A DNA stretch of 64,000 nt from Amphirosellinia nigrospora (lineage: Eukaryota > Ascomycota > Sordariomycetes > Xylariales > Xylariaceae). The translations under genes and the position numbers were made by a program. The notes beneath the pieces are model-generated. The model saw nothing but the letters and a program-made list of their open reading frames with translations. It made no database searches and was not told the origin of the DNA. The stretch lies in assembly GCA_004123355.1 (NCBI GenBank), contig SCHM01000004.1:558001-622000 (forward strand), given 5' to 3'. This document shows, one piece after another, positions 49,574-60,442 of the stretch. The number at the start of each line of letters is the position of its first letter. Within the stretch, counting starts at the first letter, position 1.

Positions 49574-52451
49574 ATGGCGGCACAGCCTGTGCCTCATCCG
49601 TCGACGGATCGGAGACGAGTCAAGGTGTACGAACTTCGCAACAACGATTGGTTTGATCGCGGCACCGGCTTCTGCACCGCCACTTTTAGTTCTGTAAGCC
49701 CTTCCAAGCTGTCCTCGCCTATCGTGTCGCATAATTTTTCCCTCATTTTCGTTCATGGTCGCTGACTGGCTTGTTGTCTGCTCAGTCCGAAGATGGCCAG
49801 CAGCGAGATTCCCAGGTGATTGTCGAGTCCGAAGACCAGCCCGACCGCATCCTGCTTAAGACTCGGATTTGCAAGGAGGATGGGTTTCACAAACAGCAAG
49901 GTTTGCTACCGCATATCCGTGACGTATCCCCCCTCTAGTTGGCTGACAAGCTGCTGTAGAAACTCTTATAGTTTGGACCGAGCCTACCAATGGCGTCGAC
50001 ATGGCGCTCAGCTTCCAGGAAGCTGAAGGTTGTGCTATGATCTGGTGAGTGTATTGTTGTGAGGTGCAATTGTGGAATACCAGTAACTGACTATCACGGC
50101 AGGAAATTCATTAATAGTATACAGCAACAGTATAATCCTTCAAATAACCAAGGTGCGCGCCCATCGTATATTTTTGTTCTATTCGCCCAAGCGCGAATGT
50201 TAACATCCACTACAGATGACAGCCTCTCGGACGACCTAGCCATGGACGTGGCTAACCCGATCAGTCTCCCTGAGGTCTCGATGGCGAATCTCCCCGATAT
50301 CGAGTCACAGATGCGTATGATGAGTGCTTCAGTTAATGGCCGAGACGCCCTCACCAAATACGTGGTCGCCGAGAACTACATCGACAAACTCATACCCATT
50401 GTATCCGACGCCGAAGATCTAGAAAGTCTTGCTGATCTCCACCGCCTCTGTAACATTATGAAGATTATCATACTGCTCAACGACACGTTCATTATAGAAC
50501 ATGCCGTGTCAGACGCATGTGTGATTGGCGTCGTCGGCGCCTTGGAATACGACCCAGACTTTCCCAGTCACAAGGCTAACCACCGCCAATGGTTACAAGG
50601 TGAAGGTAGATATCGAGAGGTTGTCCGTATTGAGGAATCAAAAATTATCGAAAAGATTCACCAGACCTATCGGCTGCAATACTTGAAGGACGTCGTGCTT
50701 GCTCGCATCTTGGATGATAATACCTTCTCGGTGCTTAACTCGCTGATCTTCTTCAATCAGGTGGATATTGTACAACACCTACAGGCGAACTCGTCGTTCC
50801 TATCTGAGCTATTCAATATCTTTAAATTGAACCAGGACACACGGAAAAAAGAGGCCGTTCTTTTTATTCAGCAATGTTGTGCCATCGCAAAGAATCTTCA
50901 GCCACCAGCTCGCCAGACACTTTATAACAACTTCATTGCCCATGGGCTGCTCCAGGTCATCCATTTTGGGCTCAGAAGCAATGACGTGGCAGTTCGCGTT
51001 GGCGCAACGGACATCATGGTGTCCATGATTGACCACGATCCCCAGATGATTCGTCAGACAATATATCGTCAGATACACGAAAAGCAACCTCCATTGACGG
51101 ACACACTTATCGATCTCTTACTTGTCGAAACTGATTTGGGCGTCAAATCGCAGATCTCTGATACTCTGAAGATTCTGCTTGATCAAGGGCCCCAAATGCA
51201 AGCCGAAGCCTTCGCAAAGGCCAACGGGGACTACGCGGCCCGGAATAGATTAGCCCAAGGTCCGGATCCCCAGCAGGACCACTTTCTAGGCGTTTTCTAC
51301 GAAAAATCAGCTGTTAAGCTGTTCCAGCCTCTGATTACGTTGCAGGAACGGGCAGCAATGGAGTTCACCAATGTCGAGGCGTCCGCCTTTAGCTATCTCG
51401 TGGAGATCTTGTGTTTCTTCATCAGACAGCACCAGCATCGCAGCAAATTTTTTGTCTTGACTCATAACATTGTGCCACGTATCACTCAGTTAATACAGTC
51501 CCCAGAAAAGTTTTTGAAACTTGGTAAGCTGGCCCATCCTACGAATATTATGTGACAGTCATTGATTGTGTGTATAGTTGCCGTCCGTTTTCTCCGTCAG
51601 CTCGTTGGCTCCCAAGATGAGTTTTATATCAAGCACTTGTCTGAGAAGAAGGTCATTGAGCCCGTGCTCGACCTACTCATCCAGACTATGCCGCGTGATA
51701 ACTTGATAAGTTCTGCATGCCTAGAGCTCTTTGAGCACGTGAAGAAAGAGAACATCAAAGAACTTGTGAAACACATGGTCGAGAACTGCCGAGAAAAATT
51801 ACAGAGTCTATCATACATGGAGCTTTTCAGGACGTTGATCCTCAGATATGATCAAACGTCGGGCTTTACGGCCAATGTGGATTACTATATGGAGTCTGAG
51901 GATGATAGCTCTCGTGACCGGAGACGCAACCGGCCGCCTCCCCAGAGGAACCCCATGGAACACTTGACGATGGATGAAGCCCAGGAAGAATACTGGAATA
52001 CTTCAGATGACGAAGATGATCTACAAGTGAAACCTAGCAATCGGGCGTTACCCGTGAATGGCGAATCACCAGGCGCCAAGCTCTTAGTTGATTATGCATC
52101 AGACGAAGACTTGGATGATAACATCGACGCAGGAGCAATTTCAGACGAAGACAAGCCGGAAGAGAAGGAACAGAAAACAGATGGCGGGAGCTCTATGGCT
52201 GTGCCACCACCAGAACGAGTATCCGAGAAGCGTCGCCGCGAAAGGACGAAGAAGACGACCTCATCAAAATGATGCAGCACAAACGCCGTAATAGTACGTC
52301 AGCAGGGTCTACCACTTCAGGTACTACCCCAAGCGCTTTTCGAAAGAAGAAGATGGTGGCCGGCGCCCGCGACTCCGGAGGAGGGCCAAAGAAGATTGCT
52401 ATTAGCCTGTCAACTACTCCAAAAACCGCGGACGCAGGAGGAGAGGATTGA
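49574..52451 (+). CDS. SMEK/Psy2-type regulatory subunit 3 of protein phosphatase 4
   Basis: Targeting subunit of PP4 (Pph3-Psy4-Psy2 in yeast), acting in DNA-damage recovery and cell-cycle control. Six exons: 49574-49693, 49786-49900, 49960-50044, 50103-50152, 50216-51523 and 51578-52451, all GT..AG and phase-consistent. The N-terminal EVH1/PH-like domain (VKVYELRNNDWFDRGTG, ILLKTRI, LIVWTE) is followed by the SMK-1 domain (MANLPDIESQM, HRLCNIMKIIILLND, EYDPDFPSHKANHR...) and an armadillo-like helical body (FLRQLVGSQDEFYIKHL). An acidic Asp/Glu tail with KRRR comes last. Near 52240 the tail shifts from EKRRRERTKKTT to a frame reading DEEDDLIKMMQHKRRN, explained by one A missing from GAAAAGG. 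Total length about 850 residues fits the family. Confidence 0.93.
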
Positions 52452-53294
52452 ACGATATGCGAGTTTTATTAGGCGCCTTAACACGCATGGCCATGCAAAC
52501 CGAGGTTCGATGATGGCCACATAATGATGGGACACGGGGTTGGCGTTCGGGTGGGATGGGAGCCGTTCTACTGGCCTATTGGGGATAGGATCTAAGTTCA
52601 CTGGGAAGCAAGGCAGAAGGACGGATTCGAGGCCAGGGCCAGGGCCAGGAATCAGAAAATAAGGCTGATAGGCTTCTCAACGCTCAAGACCCCACAGTGA
52701 GTACGGCAAGCCGCCGTAACTACCCAAGGTACGGAGATTGAATCAGACAATGGAGGCCGCCTGTACTGTATTGAATCAAGTTCACACCATGGTTCAATGG
52801 TCTCAACAAAGGCCATCCGATATGACAGCTAAGACTGCAATGTCGCACATCAAGGGTTAAATGTACTTCATTCCCTCGCATTCGGTACGAGCGGGCGTCG
52901 TCCTTAGGCTCAGAAAACCTGTGGGTTGGCACTTCAGGGGTTCTAGCTACCGCAAGGGTTGTATGTAGTCAGATCCCAATATAGCGATATCATGGCCAAC
53001 GTCTGTAAATTGTCAGTCACGAATCGTAGTTTCTGGTCTCAGCAAGCCGAGGTCCGAGTACTTTTGTGGGGCGGCTTATAGCTTTCCCCGGATCTGCTCG
53101 GATTTAAGGAACGTGGGGGCCGCGAATTAGTAAGTCGGTCAGCGTAAAGAGTATAGGTAGGTACAAGTAGGTATGTATGCCTCCGCAAGACGGAGCATTT
53201 ACTACATCGCCTTGTCTCAGAAATACATCATTACATTTAAAGCGTATTGTATTTTATATATGAGCTAGCTTACATTATTTATTATTAGCCTATC
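52452..53294. other. intergenic, no gene recognised
   Basis: Includes a GGGCCA trimer repeat at about 52633-52649. The final part is AT-rich and is the presumed promoter of the oxidoreductase gene. Confidence 0.55.
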
Positions 53295-54500
53295 ATGTCT
53301 CGGTCGTTAACGCTTAAGAAAATTGACGGCAAGCCTGGCCAAGTATACTATCCGTAAGTGCTTTGTTCCATTAAATGTCAACACCGCCTGCGATGCCTCT
53401 TGCCTCACAAACCGCCTAGCTCAACGGATTACGTGGCAAAGGAATTTGAAACGTACTGATTACCATCCTCAGCCTACAACTCAACCACAATCCCAAGCCT
53501 GTCCCCGGGTCCGGCGAGCTACTCATCCGCGTAGAAGCCGCGGCGCTGAATCACAGAGACCACTTCCAGAGACAGCACTTGTACCCCGGCATCTCATTCG
53601 AGAACCCGCTCCTCGGCGATGGCTGCGGCATCGTCGAGTCCGCGGGACCGGACACCAAGTCCGCCTCGGCCCTTCTGGGCAAGCGGGTGCTCCTGACGCC
53701 GAGCCGCGGCTGGGACTCGGCCCCTGAGGGTCCCGAGGGCCCGTTCACCACCATCGGCGGCGCCGTGCTGACGGACTGCGGCGCGGCGACGGACTACATC
53801 GTCGTGCCGGAGGGCGAGGTCGAGCTCGCGCCGGAGTACCTGACGGCCGCGGAGGCGGCGGCGCTCCCGCTCGTGGGCTCACGGGCTGGCGCGCCCTCAT
53901 GACCAAGAGCGGCAACGCGACGGCCGGGCGGAACATCCTGGTCACGGGCATCGGCGGCGGCGTGGCGCTCGCGGTGCTGCAGTTCGCCGTCGCGGTGGGG
54001 TGCAACGCGTACGTGACGTCGGGGTCGCCCGCCAAGCTCGAGCGGGCGAGGGAGCTCGGCGCCAAGGGGGCGTGTCGTACCGCGACGCCGACTGGGACAA
54101 GCAGCTCGCCAAGATGCTCCCGGCGTCGCGGCCGTACCTGGACGCCGTCGTCGACGGCGCCGGCGGCGACATCGTCGCGCGCGTCATGCGCCTCCTCAAG
54201 CACGGCGGCGTCGTCTCCACCTACGGCATGACGGTCTCGCCCAAGATGGATTGGCTAATGCCGGCCGTCATGAAGAACATCGAGCTCCGCGGCTCCACCA
54301 TGGGGTCGCGCGTCGAGTTCGGGGACATGGTGGCCTTCGTGCGGGAGCACAAGATCCGCCCGGTCGTGAGCCGCGTCGTGAAAGGGCTGGATAATATCAA
54401 GGAGATCGAGGGCTTGTATGAGGATATCCGCGAGGGGAGACAGTTTGGAAAACTGGTCATTCAGATCGCGCCCGATGACAAGGATAGTGCGAAGCTGTAG
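53295..54500 (+). CDS. MDR-superfamily alcohol dehydrogenase / quinone oxidoreductase-like
   Basis: Medium-chain dehydrogenase of the YogA-like group, predicted NAD(P)H-dependent. Two exons: 53295-53353 (MSRSLTLKKIDGKPGQVYYP) and 53473-54500, with a 119 nt intron in phase. N-terminal GroES-like part: GELLIRVEAAALNHRDHFQRQ, DGCGIVESAG. Nucleotide-binding part: ILVTGIGGGVALAVLQFAVAVGCNAYVTSGS. Catalytic zinc ligands of classical ADH are not seen at the usual Cys position, so it is probably a zinc-free member. C-terminus: GLDNIKEIEGLYEDIREGRQFGKLV. Two frame breaks: near 53880 (GGGG read as GGG before CTCACGG) and near 54070 (a G run one short before CGTGTCG). Joining over both gives full-length conservation. 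Substrate unknown. Confidence 0.88.
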
Positions 54501-55776
54501 GCGGAGTTTTGCGCGCTTGAGGGTTGGTAGAAGCTCGTTCTTGTGGACCTACGACTTGTTATACATGTAGAAAGTCTAGAGTAATCATCTTATGTAAATA
54601 TGCAATCTTTTAAGAGGATTCGGTCTTGTCCAATGCATTTATCCTCCCATCAAATGCCTATGTGTAGTGTGCCACGAGTAACCTACTTAATATTAACTAA
54701 GTACCTACAAGTTTGTTCCACGTTCGAGATTCTTACATAGCGAAATACGGAGTAGGTCTGTCTCTTTATTTATTGCATTAACAGGAGCCGGTGGTATAAA
54801 TTTTAACGACCATCACGAACTCGCTTCAAAGCGGCCTGGAAGTAATCATAATCACTCTCCAGCCTTGATCCCTCTATCCACGTAAACGCGGTGCCGAGGG
54901 ACAGCATTTCTTAATCGCAGGAAGCATCTTTTGAGCTGCATCATAATTCTGGCCACTTTATAGAGCAACGGTATAGGTCTCCTATTTAGCAGACATAAAG
55001 TGAAAGTATAGAGCGCTACATCCCAAAATAGACCAGTCAAACTAAGGTCTTCGGCGACCTTCTATCATTGGTCAGATTACAGTATAGGGGATTCAAAATC
55101 GGCGATTATTTCAACTCACAATACCACGAAACCCTAACCCGCCAAATTTAGTAAGCCACCTTCACGGAGGTAGGTACCCGGAGGTGGGTAGGCAGATCAT
55201 CGAGCCGGCATTACTGGTGAGGGGGGGTTGCCCTATAAGAAGCGCAGCCGGCGTCTTCGCTTATGTGTTAGGACTGGACTAGCTTCGGGCTACAATATAC
55301 ATATACGTACACTGCATTGCATACATCGTTCGTCCTTCATCTTGGACTGCGTAGGATCCGGCCTCTCACGAAGGAAGGGCGCATGCTGCCGTTCTTCTCG
55401 AAGTTGTGGAGCCCGTCGTGGAAGATGAGGTTCCCGAACCCGGGCCCCGTCCTTGGATAGGTCAAATGGCAAGCAGTCCGGCCCCCAATCTAGCTATTTT
55501 TACTTGGTCGCCGAATCTGACGGCTCCTAGTTGCCTATCAGCGGCGATCCATTCTTCTTCTTCATTTCGGGATAAGATCTAACATAGATGGGCAACCCAT
55601 ACGCTCCAGGTAATTGGTGGCATACCAAATACTTCCGACGGGCGTAGTAATAAATACCATATCTAGAGCATTACATACCTCGGCAACAAGTGTCGAAGGG
55701 TGGCCAGAAGCGAAGTCATGATAGATTGTAAATGCTATAAGTTGACTACAACCTTTGTATTGGATCCTTTTGCTCG
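54501..55776. other. convergent intergenic region
   Basis: Lies between 3' ends of the oxidoreductase and the YeeE/YedE gene. It contains an isolated protein-like minus-strand segment near 55350-55450 reading FGNLIFHDGLHNFEKNG, which is not assigned to any family and has stops on both sides. Confidence 0.45.
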
Positions 55777-56984
55777 TTAAAAGAATGTCGCCGCGCCGAA
55801 TGCGCCAACAAACATGGCGGCAACGGTGACAAAGCTTGAGACGGATAGTAGCGAAATACCAGTGATACCGTGGCCGGAGGTACAGCCTCCGCCCATCCTA
55901 GAGCCTATCGCGAGCAAGACTCCTCCCAGGACTAACCTAGTAGTCTCGATATCAACGGCCGGGGGCATTTGCGGCAGGGGGGCCAATAGAGACAGTCCCA
56001 AGGCCCCGACCGTCACGCCCGTGACAACAGCCGTAGAGCTGTAAGACTTCGGCTTGCCAGCAGCGCCGCCGCCGCCGCCGCCACCCCTCACCAACCACGA
56101 GACGCAATCCCCGCACTCTTCAAACGACGCGGACGTCCCCAGCAGCGATTTCCGCGTCAGCGCGGAGAACAACTGAGCGCCGGCGATCAGGAGGCCGCCG
56201 AGCACGGGGTCGACGAGACCCCGCGTCTTGACGAGCCCGAGGGCAGATATCGCGGCCACCGCCCCGGCGAAGAGCGCCCCGACGCCCACGACGGCCGCCG
56301 TCTGGCCGATCCCCAGCGCGCCGTGGACGGTCAGGTTTTCGGGTCTCGGGTTTGGCCCCGCCGCCCGGCCACCACCACCACCGCGCTTCATCGACGCCAG
56401 CGCGGAGCGGAGGAGGCCCGACCAGATGATGCCGCCGAGCACGCACCCGCCGAGGGTGTAGAAGCCGCTGTGTACGCCGGCGCCGACCTGCGCGAACACG
56501 GTCCCCGGGCAGGAGCCGGAGAGCGTCATGCCGACCCCGAGCAGGCACCCCCGACGACGTTGCCGTCGAGCGGCCCGAGGAGGCCCAGGGACGAGTAGTT
56601 GCGGGGCTGGACGTGCAGGTACCCCAGTTTCTGACAGAGCGTGACGACGAGCCTGATTTATTGCCGAGAGGTTATTAAAGGCAGAATACACGTTTTCCCG
56701 TCCTAGGACGTAGATGCTAGGTGGTTTTATATATAAGATAAGAAAATAAAACAAGAGTGGGAAAATTGACGGGAGGCAGTTGACGAGTTGATAGAGAGAC
56801 GTCGGTTCTTTGTGTTGATATTTGACCCTTTTACTTACGTGCTTGCCCCAGATGCCGTCAAGAATGTCTGTACCATGTGCCAGTTCTCGAGCCTCATCTG
56901 CGAGAGGATCACAGTCGGCTGGTACATGCCCGTCGCGGCCAGCGCGGCGCCGAAGGCGGCTCCGGATAGTAAGGAGTCGAGCAT
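55777..56984 (-). CDS. YeeE/YedE (TsuA-type) sulfur-compound transporter
   Basis: Polytopic membrane protein of the YeeE/YedE family; a bacterial member is a thiosulfate importer. Two exons: 56984-56839 (MLDSLLSGAAFGAALAATGM, preferred start within a longer ORF) and 56652-55777, with a 186 nt intron (GTAAGT..CAG). Both family signature loops are present: GMTLSGSCPGTVFAQVGAG and GGGCTSGHGITGIS, whose cysteines take part in substrate handling in the bacterial protein. About eight to nine hydrophobic segments. A Gly-rich cytosolic loop (RGGGGGGGAAGK) lies between the two halves. One break near 56550: a G run one short before TGCCTG, joining DGNVVGG to CLLGVGM. Otherwise the gene is complete. Confidence 0.88.
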
Positions 56985-58437
56985 CGGGGACGGGACAGGT
57001 TTCGATGATATTTCTCGTTTGTCTCGGTTTATATTCGTTTTAGTCGTTCTCTTTGTCCAGTTTAGAAACTGACACCACGACAAGACTGTCGACGATAACC
57101 CTTTTGCGCCTCTTTACTAGCTAGTAATACTATGTAGTGGGGTATCGTGCCCTCCTCCGTTCGTCTACTCTGTGGCTTATATCCTTAGGTAGGGCTCTTA
57201 GTTTTTCGGTTATATACCCTCCTAGAGCCGCATACTTCGGCGACTAGAACAACCCCGTCAGTGATGATGAGTGGATAATAGATCTCTCACGGCCACCACG
57301 AGGAAAGTAAAGTCCGGGGCGGCGTCATCGTCATCATCATCCTCTCAAGGGGGTCATCTGTCAAGACAGGCAAAACTCATCTCTTTCTCGGACAGCGTTC
57401 CTTCATCACGGGATCCACATTGTGAAAGATGAGTTAGGAGGATTCGAGTATTCTAGGAACCGTTTGGGCCAAGCGCACTCCTTCGTTCGGAAAGTCGTTA
57501 TGATACAAGACCACGCTACTGCGACGTCGAAGGGTTAATTAGGACGGGGGGCATAACGACCAACACTTGCAGTCTGGGTCGGTAGGCCATGACTCGCACT
57601 ATGTATTAAAAGCACTGCCCGTGTACGTCGGCTTCTCTGCCGGGATGCTCGTTCGTCTAGCGTGGACTTTTAAGGGGGTCGCCGACTTCAATCCCAGCGG
57701 CCAAGGAGAGAGCTGATCTCCGCGTCGCCGTCTGCTCACTCCACCGGCGATGCCATTGTATCCGGTGTCTATTTCTACGTCCATTCCACGCTTACATGTG
57801 CAGTTTCGATAATGGCACGCACACATACACACACAAGTGCCATGGTGTTGCGAATCTTGGTTCTGGGAAACGGTTCGCTATGACAGTGAGGTTGGGCTAA
57901 AGTACGTATGTAATCAAGTACGCGCCGTCCGAGGCCGTGCATAAAAAGAAATAACCATCTTTGGTAATTGATGTGGGGATTCATTCTCCAAGTTTGTTCA
58001 TCTTTTTCTTCTCGAAGCATTTTAGATTAGTCGGCGAAAAAACTCCACGTGGTGGAGGACGGCGACCATGGCTCTCACTCCGGGCATCTCGGCGACCCAT
58101 TAGTGGATTAGATCCGAATGAACCGCGCAAGCCTTCGCCGGGCTCCTCCATGTCTGCATGATACAGCTCATACCCTCGATAAATTACCTCCGCTCCCTAG
58201 CTTCATCTTGCGCTTGACCATTGGCACTTTTGAAACTCGATCCCCTACGCAGTTCCTCCAGGCAGGATCCAGGTCGGCGACGCTTAACAAGACTCGCTTC
58301 CCGGGTCATTCCGCTCCATTGATCTAAGGGGCCATCGTCCGAATGCTTTGTCAGCATCCCTAACTTCCATGTAATAAGTAGACGGCGAGTTTGGGTGCCC
58401 AATGGCTTGATAGTGTGAGGCAACAGCTAGAATTTCC
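56985..58437. other. intergenic, no protein gene recognised
   Basis: About 1.45 kb before the 5S rRNA gene. Short ORFs only, with a CATCATCAT run at 57331-57343 and an ACACACAC run near 57821-57833. No coding support. Confidence 0.55.
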
Positions 58438-58553
58438 ATGTACGACCATAGCCTCTGGAAAACTCGGGATCCCGTCCGCTCTCCCATAGATAAGCCAGGT
58501 TGAGCGCCAAACTAGTAGTTGGGTTGGTGACAACCAGCCTTGGTGTTGTACAT
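58438..58553 (+). rRNA. 5S rRNA gene (dispersed fungal copy)
   Basis: 116 nt closely following fungal 5S: terminal stem ATGTAC/GTACAT; the ACGACCATAG start; GGATCCCGTCCGCTCTCCC; the loop with TAAGCC; and the highly conserved AGTAGTTGGGTTGGTGACAACCAGC block (internal Pol III promoter, boxes A/C). Filamentous ascomycetes scatter 5S genes singly in the genome, as here. Some positions depart from the common Neurospora-type sequence (for example GGTGACAACC for GGTGACCACC, as a paired change). It may be a minor variant or a slightly decayed copy. A strong T-run terminator follows. Confidence 0.88.
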
Positions 58554-58556
58554 TTG

Positions 58557-58572
58557 TTTTATTTTTATTTTT
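58557..58572 (+). terminator. Pol III T-run terminator of 5S rRNA
   Basis: TTTT, TTTTT and TTTTT separated by single A residues just after the 5S gene end, as expected for RNA polymerase III termination. Confidence 0.75.
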
Positions 58573-58702
58573 GTTAAATTTTTTCAATTCACATTTTGAA
58601 TTACTATGCGGGTGGTAGGTAACCCACCTGATGTTCTTCTCAGCTCCGCGGGCCTGGGTAGCTGCACTCTAGAGTGGATTATGGGGCGAATTACCATATT
58701 CG

Positions 58703-58800
58703 GGCATGTTGCCAGAGTGGTTAATGGGTGAGACTTGAATTCTTCAGAATTAAGCCATCTCATGACTTCGGTCGCGTAGGTTCAAATCCTGCACATGTCG
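58703..58800 (+). tRNA. tRNA-Ser(TGA) with a 17-nt intron
   Basis: Acceptor stem GGCATGT/ACATGTC (one G-T pair), D-arm CCA..TGG with AGAGTGGTTAA loop, anticodon stem TGAGA/TCTCA, loop CTTGAA with anticodon TGA at 58736-58738 reading codon TCA. The intron is 58740-58756 directly 3' of position 37; its TTCA can pair with the anticodon, as in fungal tRNA introns. A long variable arm (GAC TTCG GTC) marks class II; T-arm GTAGG TTCAAAT CCTGC; discriminator G fits serine. The mature length is about 81 nt. Leucine is excluded by the anticodon. It lies 150 bases from the 5S gene on the same strand. Confidence 0.93.
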
Positions 58801-58802
58801 AA

Positions 58803-58807
58803 TTTTT
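58803..58807 (+). terminator. Pol III terminator of tRNA-Ser
   Basis: TTTTT two bases after the discriminator base. Confidence 0.7.
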
Positions 58808-59239
58808 GTTCCCCCTCAATTCTTTTTCTCATCAGAAATATATTCCTTTTTCTGACTATATCAGCCCTGTATAGAGAAGCTAACTCTACCTCTGCGCTTA
58901 TTGGCTCAAATGTCAGCTCACAGTTGACGCTGCAACTAATTTATTTCTAAAATGCCATCTTTCACATCTTCTTTTCGGGATAGGCAAAATAAAGCGTATT
59001 TAGGCGAAAGGATTGTTGTTGTTGCACAATAAGTCAATGCACTGTGATATGAGCTAAATCTAAGTAGCGATACTGATAGTCGTCATTTATCTCTATTTAC
59101 CAAGATAGATGACAGAAGGTATACAAGATAGCCCAGACGAGACAGAATCCAAATACATACCATGTCACACAATACCACACCACCACTACATAAAACTCGC
59201 ATCCCAGAATCCCATCGAAACCCTCGCCTCTCCTTCCTT
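58808..59239. other. intergenic, nothing recognised
   Basis: AT-rich spacer between the tRNA and the 3' end of the RidA gene; presumably the RidA 3' untranslated region in its last part. Confidence 0.55.
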
Positions 59240-59798
59240 TCATGCATCAATCATCCTTCCGAGCCGACCCTTAACAGCAGTGACCTCGATCTCGATCTTC
59301 ATCTCCTCCTTCATAAGGCCCGCGGAAACCATCGTGGCAGCCGGGCGGGCGTGTCCGAACCACCTCCTAAGCACCGGCCAGATCTTGGGGAAGTCGTCCC
59401 GTTCCGGCACCGTGTAAGTGACGCGGACGACGTCTTCGACAGATGCCCCCGCCTCCGAGAGCGCGGATGCTACGTTCCGCAGACATTGCTCCGCCTGCTC
59501 GACGATGTCGGCAGACAGCGCGCCCGTCTTATAGTCGTAGCTAAGTGTACGGTGAAGTTAGAGATACTTATACAAGGGAATCGTTATATTTAGCTTAGTA
59601 GAAAGCTGAGTTTGGTTTGCTCGGATATGGAGGAAGGACGTAGTAAAACACCTGGGAGCATATAGAGAAACTACCAGCTCCGTCGAGCACTCACCCCGTA
59701 CATCCTGAAACAAAAACCAAGTCACCTGTGACGACTGCCCGAGAATATCCGATCTCCTCTTCAAACGACGAGCCGGAGCTGATAAGGGTACGCGACAT
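59240..59798 (-). CDS. RidA/YjgF/Hmf1-type enamine/imine deaminase
   Basis: Small RidA-family protein that hydrolyses reactive enamine/imine intermediates made by PLP enzymes. Two exons, 59798-59695 and 59540-59240, with an intron at 59541-59694 (GTGAGT..TAG), give exactly 134 residues (405 nt with stop). Start MSRTLISSGSSFEEEIGYSRAV. Motifs: VVTGDLVFVSGCTG, IVEQAEQCLRNVASALSEAGASVEDVVRVTYTVPERDDFPKIWPV, and the signature end RPAATMVSAGLMKEEMKIEIEVTAV; the family arginine (RPA) and Glu (MKIEIE) are present. Reading frame intact. Ends at TGA 59240. It lies tail to head with the tRNA/5S pair and heads away from ARS2. Confidence 0.93.
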
Positions 59799-60442
59799 TT
59801 GATATAACAAATAGAAGGCGAGTCAATTTTAAGCTAAAAATGATACCTGAGATTAAAATATCCAAACCATGAAAGTAGCTGTTCGTCGTAAAAATTAAGG
59901 TCGACGACGCCGAAGAAGGTAAAAAAAAAAGAACATATTGCTTCCGGATCCTGATGTGTATATTGTAGTGGCCCGGAAACCGGGAGCTAATGGCGGGTGA
60001 GTCACATGTTGCCATTGATCCGAAATGCTTAGCAACCTTGACGAAAACAAACATCGTACAAGTCACTATATCTGTTTGTAAGGAGCCATCATGGTTGAGA
60101 ACTCACGATTCCAAATTTTATATACTATCCGGTTTATTTGCCCACTAAAAAGAATCCACAAGCTAAATTGTACAATGAAGCGATGGGCACTCGCTTTCGA
60201 AAATTGAAAATGCCAGACTGCTCTTTTGTCCTGCGCACATAGGTCTCCCTTGCTATACGAGGGGCGGTAGACCTATTGCACACTGCTGAAAACACCTCTC
60301 CTTAATCAGTCACCATAAGACACACCGAAAATTAGCTCAGATAGAAAGAGAAAAGCAAGGGCTAAACCTGACGAGCAGCATCAACTAGTAGTTTAGTTCT
60401 CCGCCAGCCCTCCGGGGGAATGATCCAAATCCTCGTAGCTCT
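59799..60442. other. spacer between RidA promoter and ARS2 3' end
   Basis: RidA and ARS2 are both on the minus strand, so this stretch holds the RidA upstream region and the ARS2 3' untranslated region. Nothing else was recognised. Confidence 0.6.
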
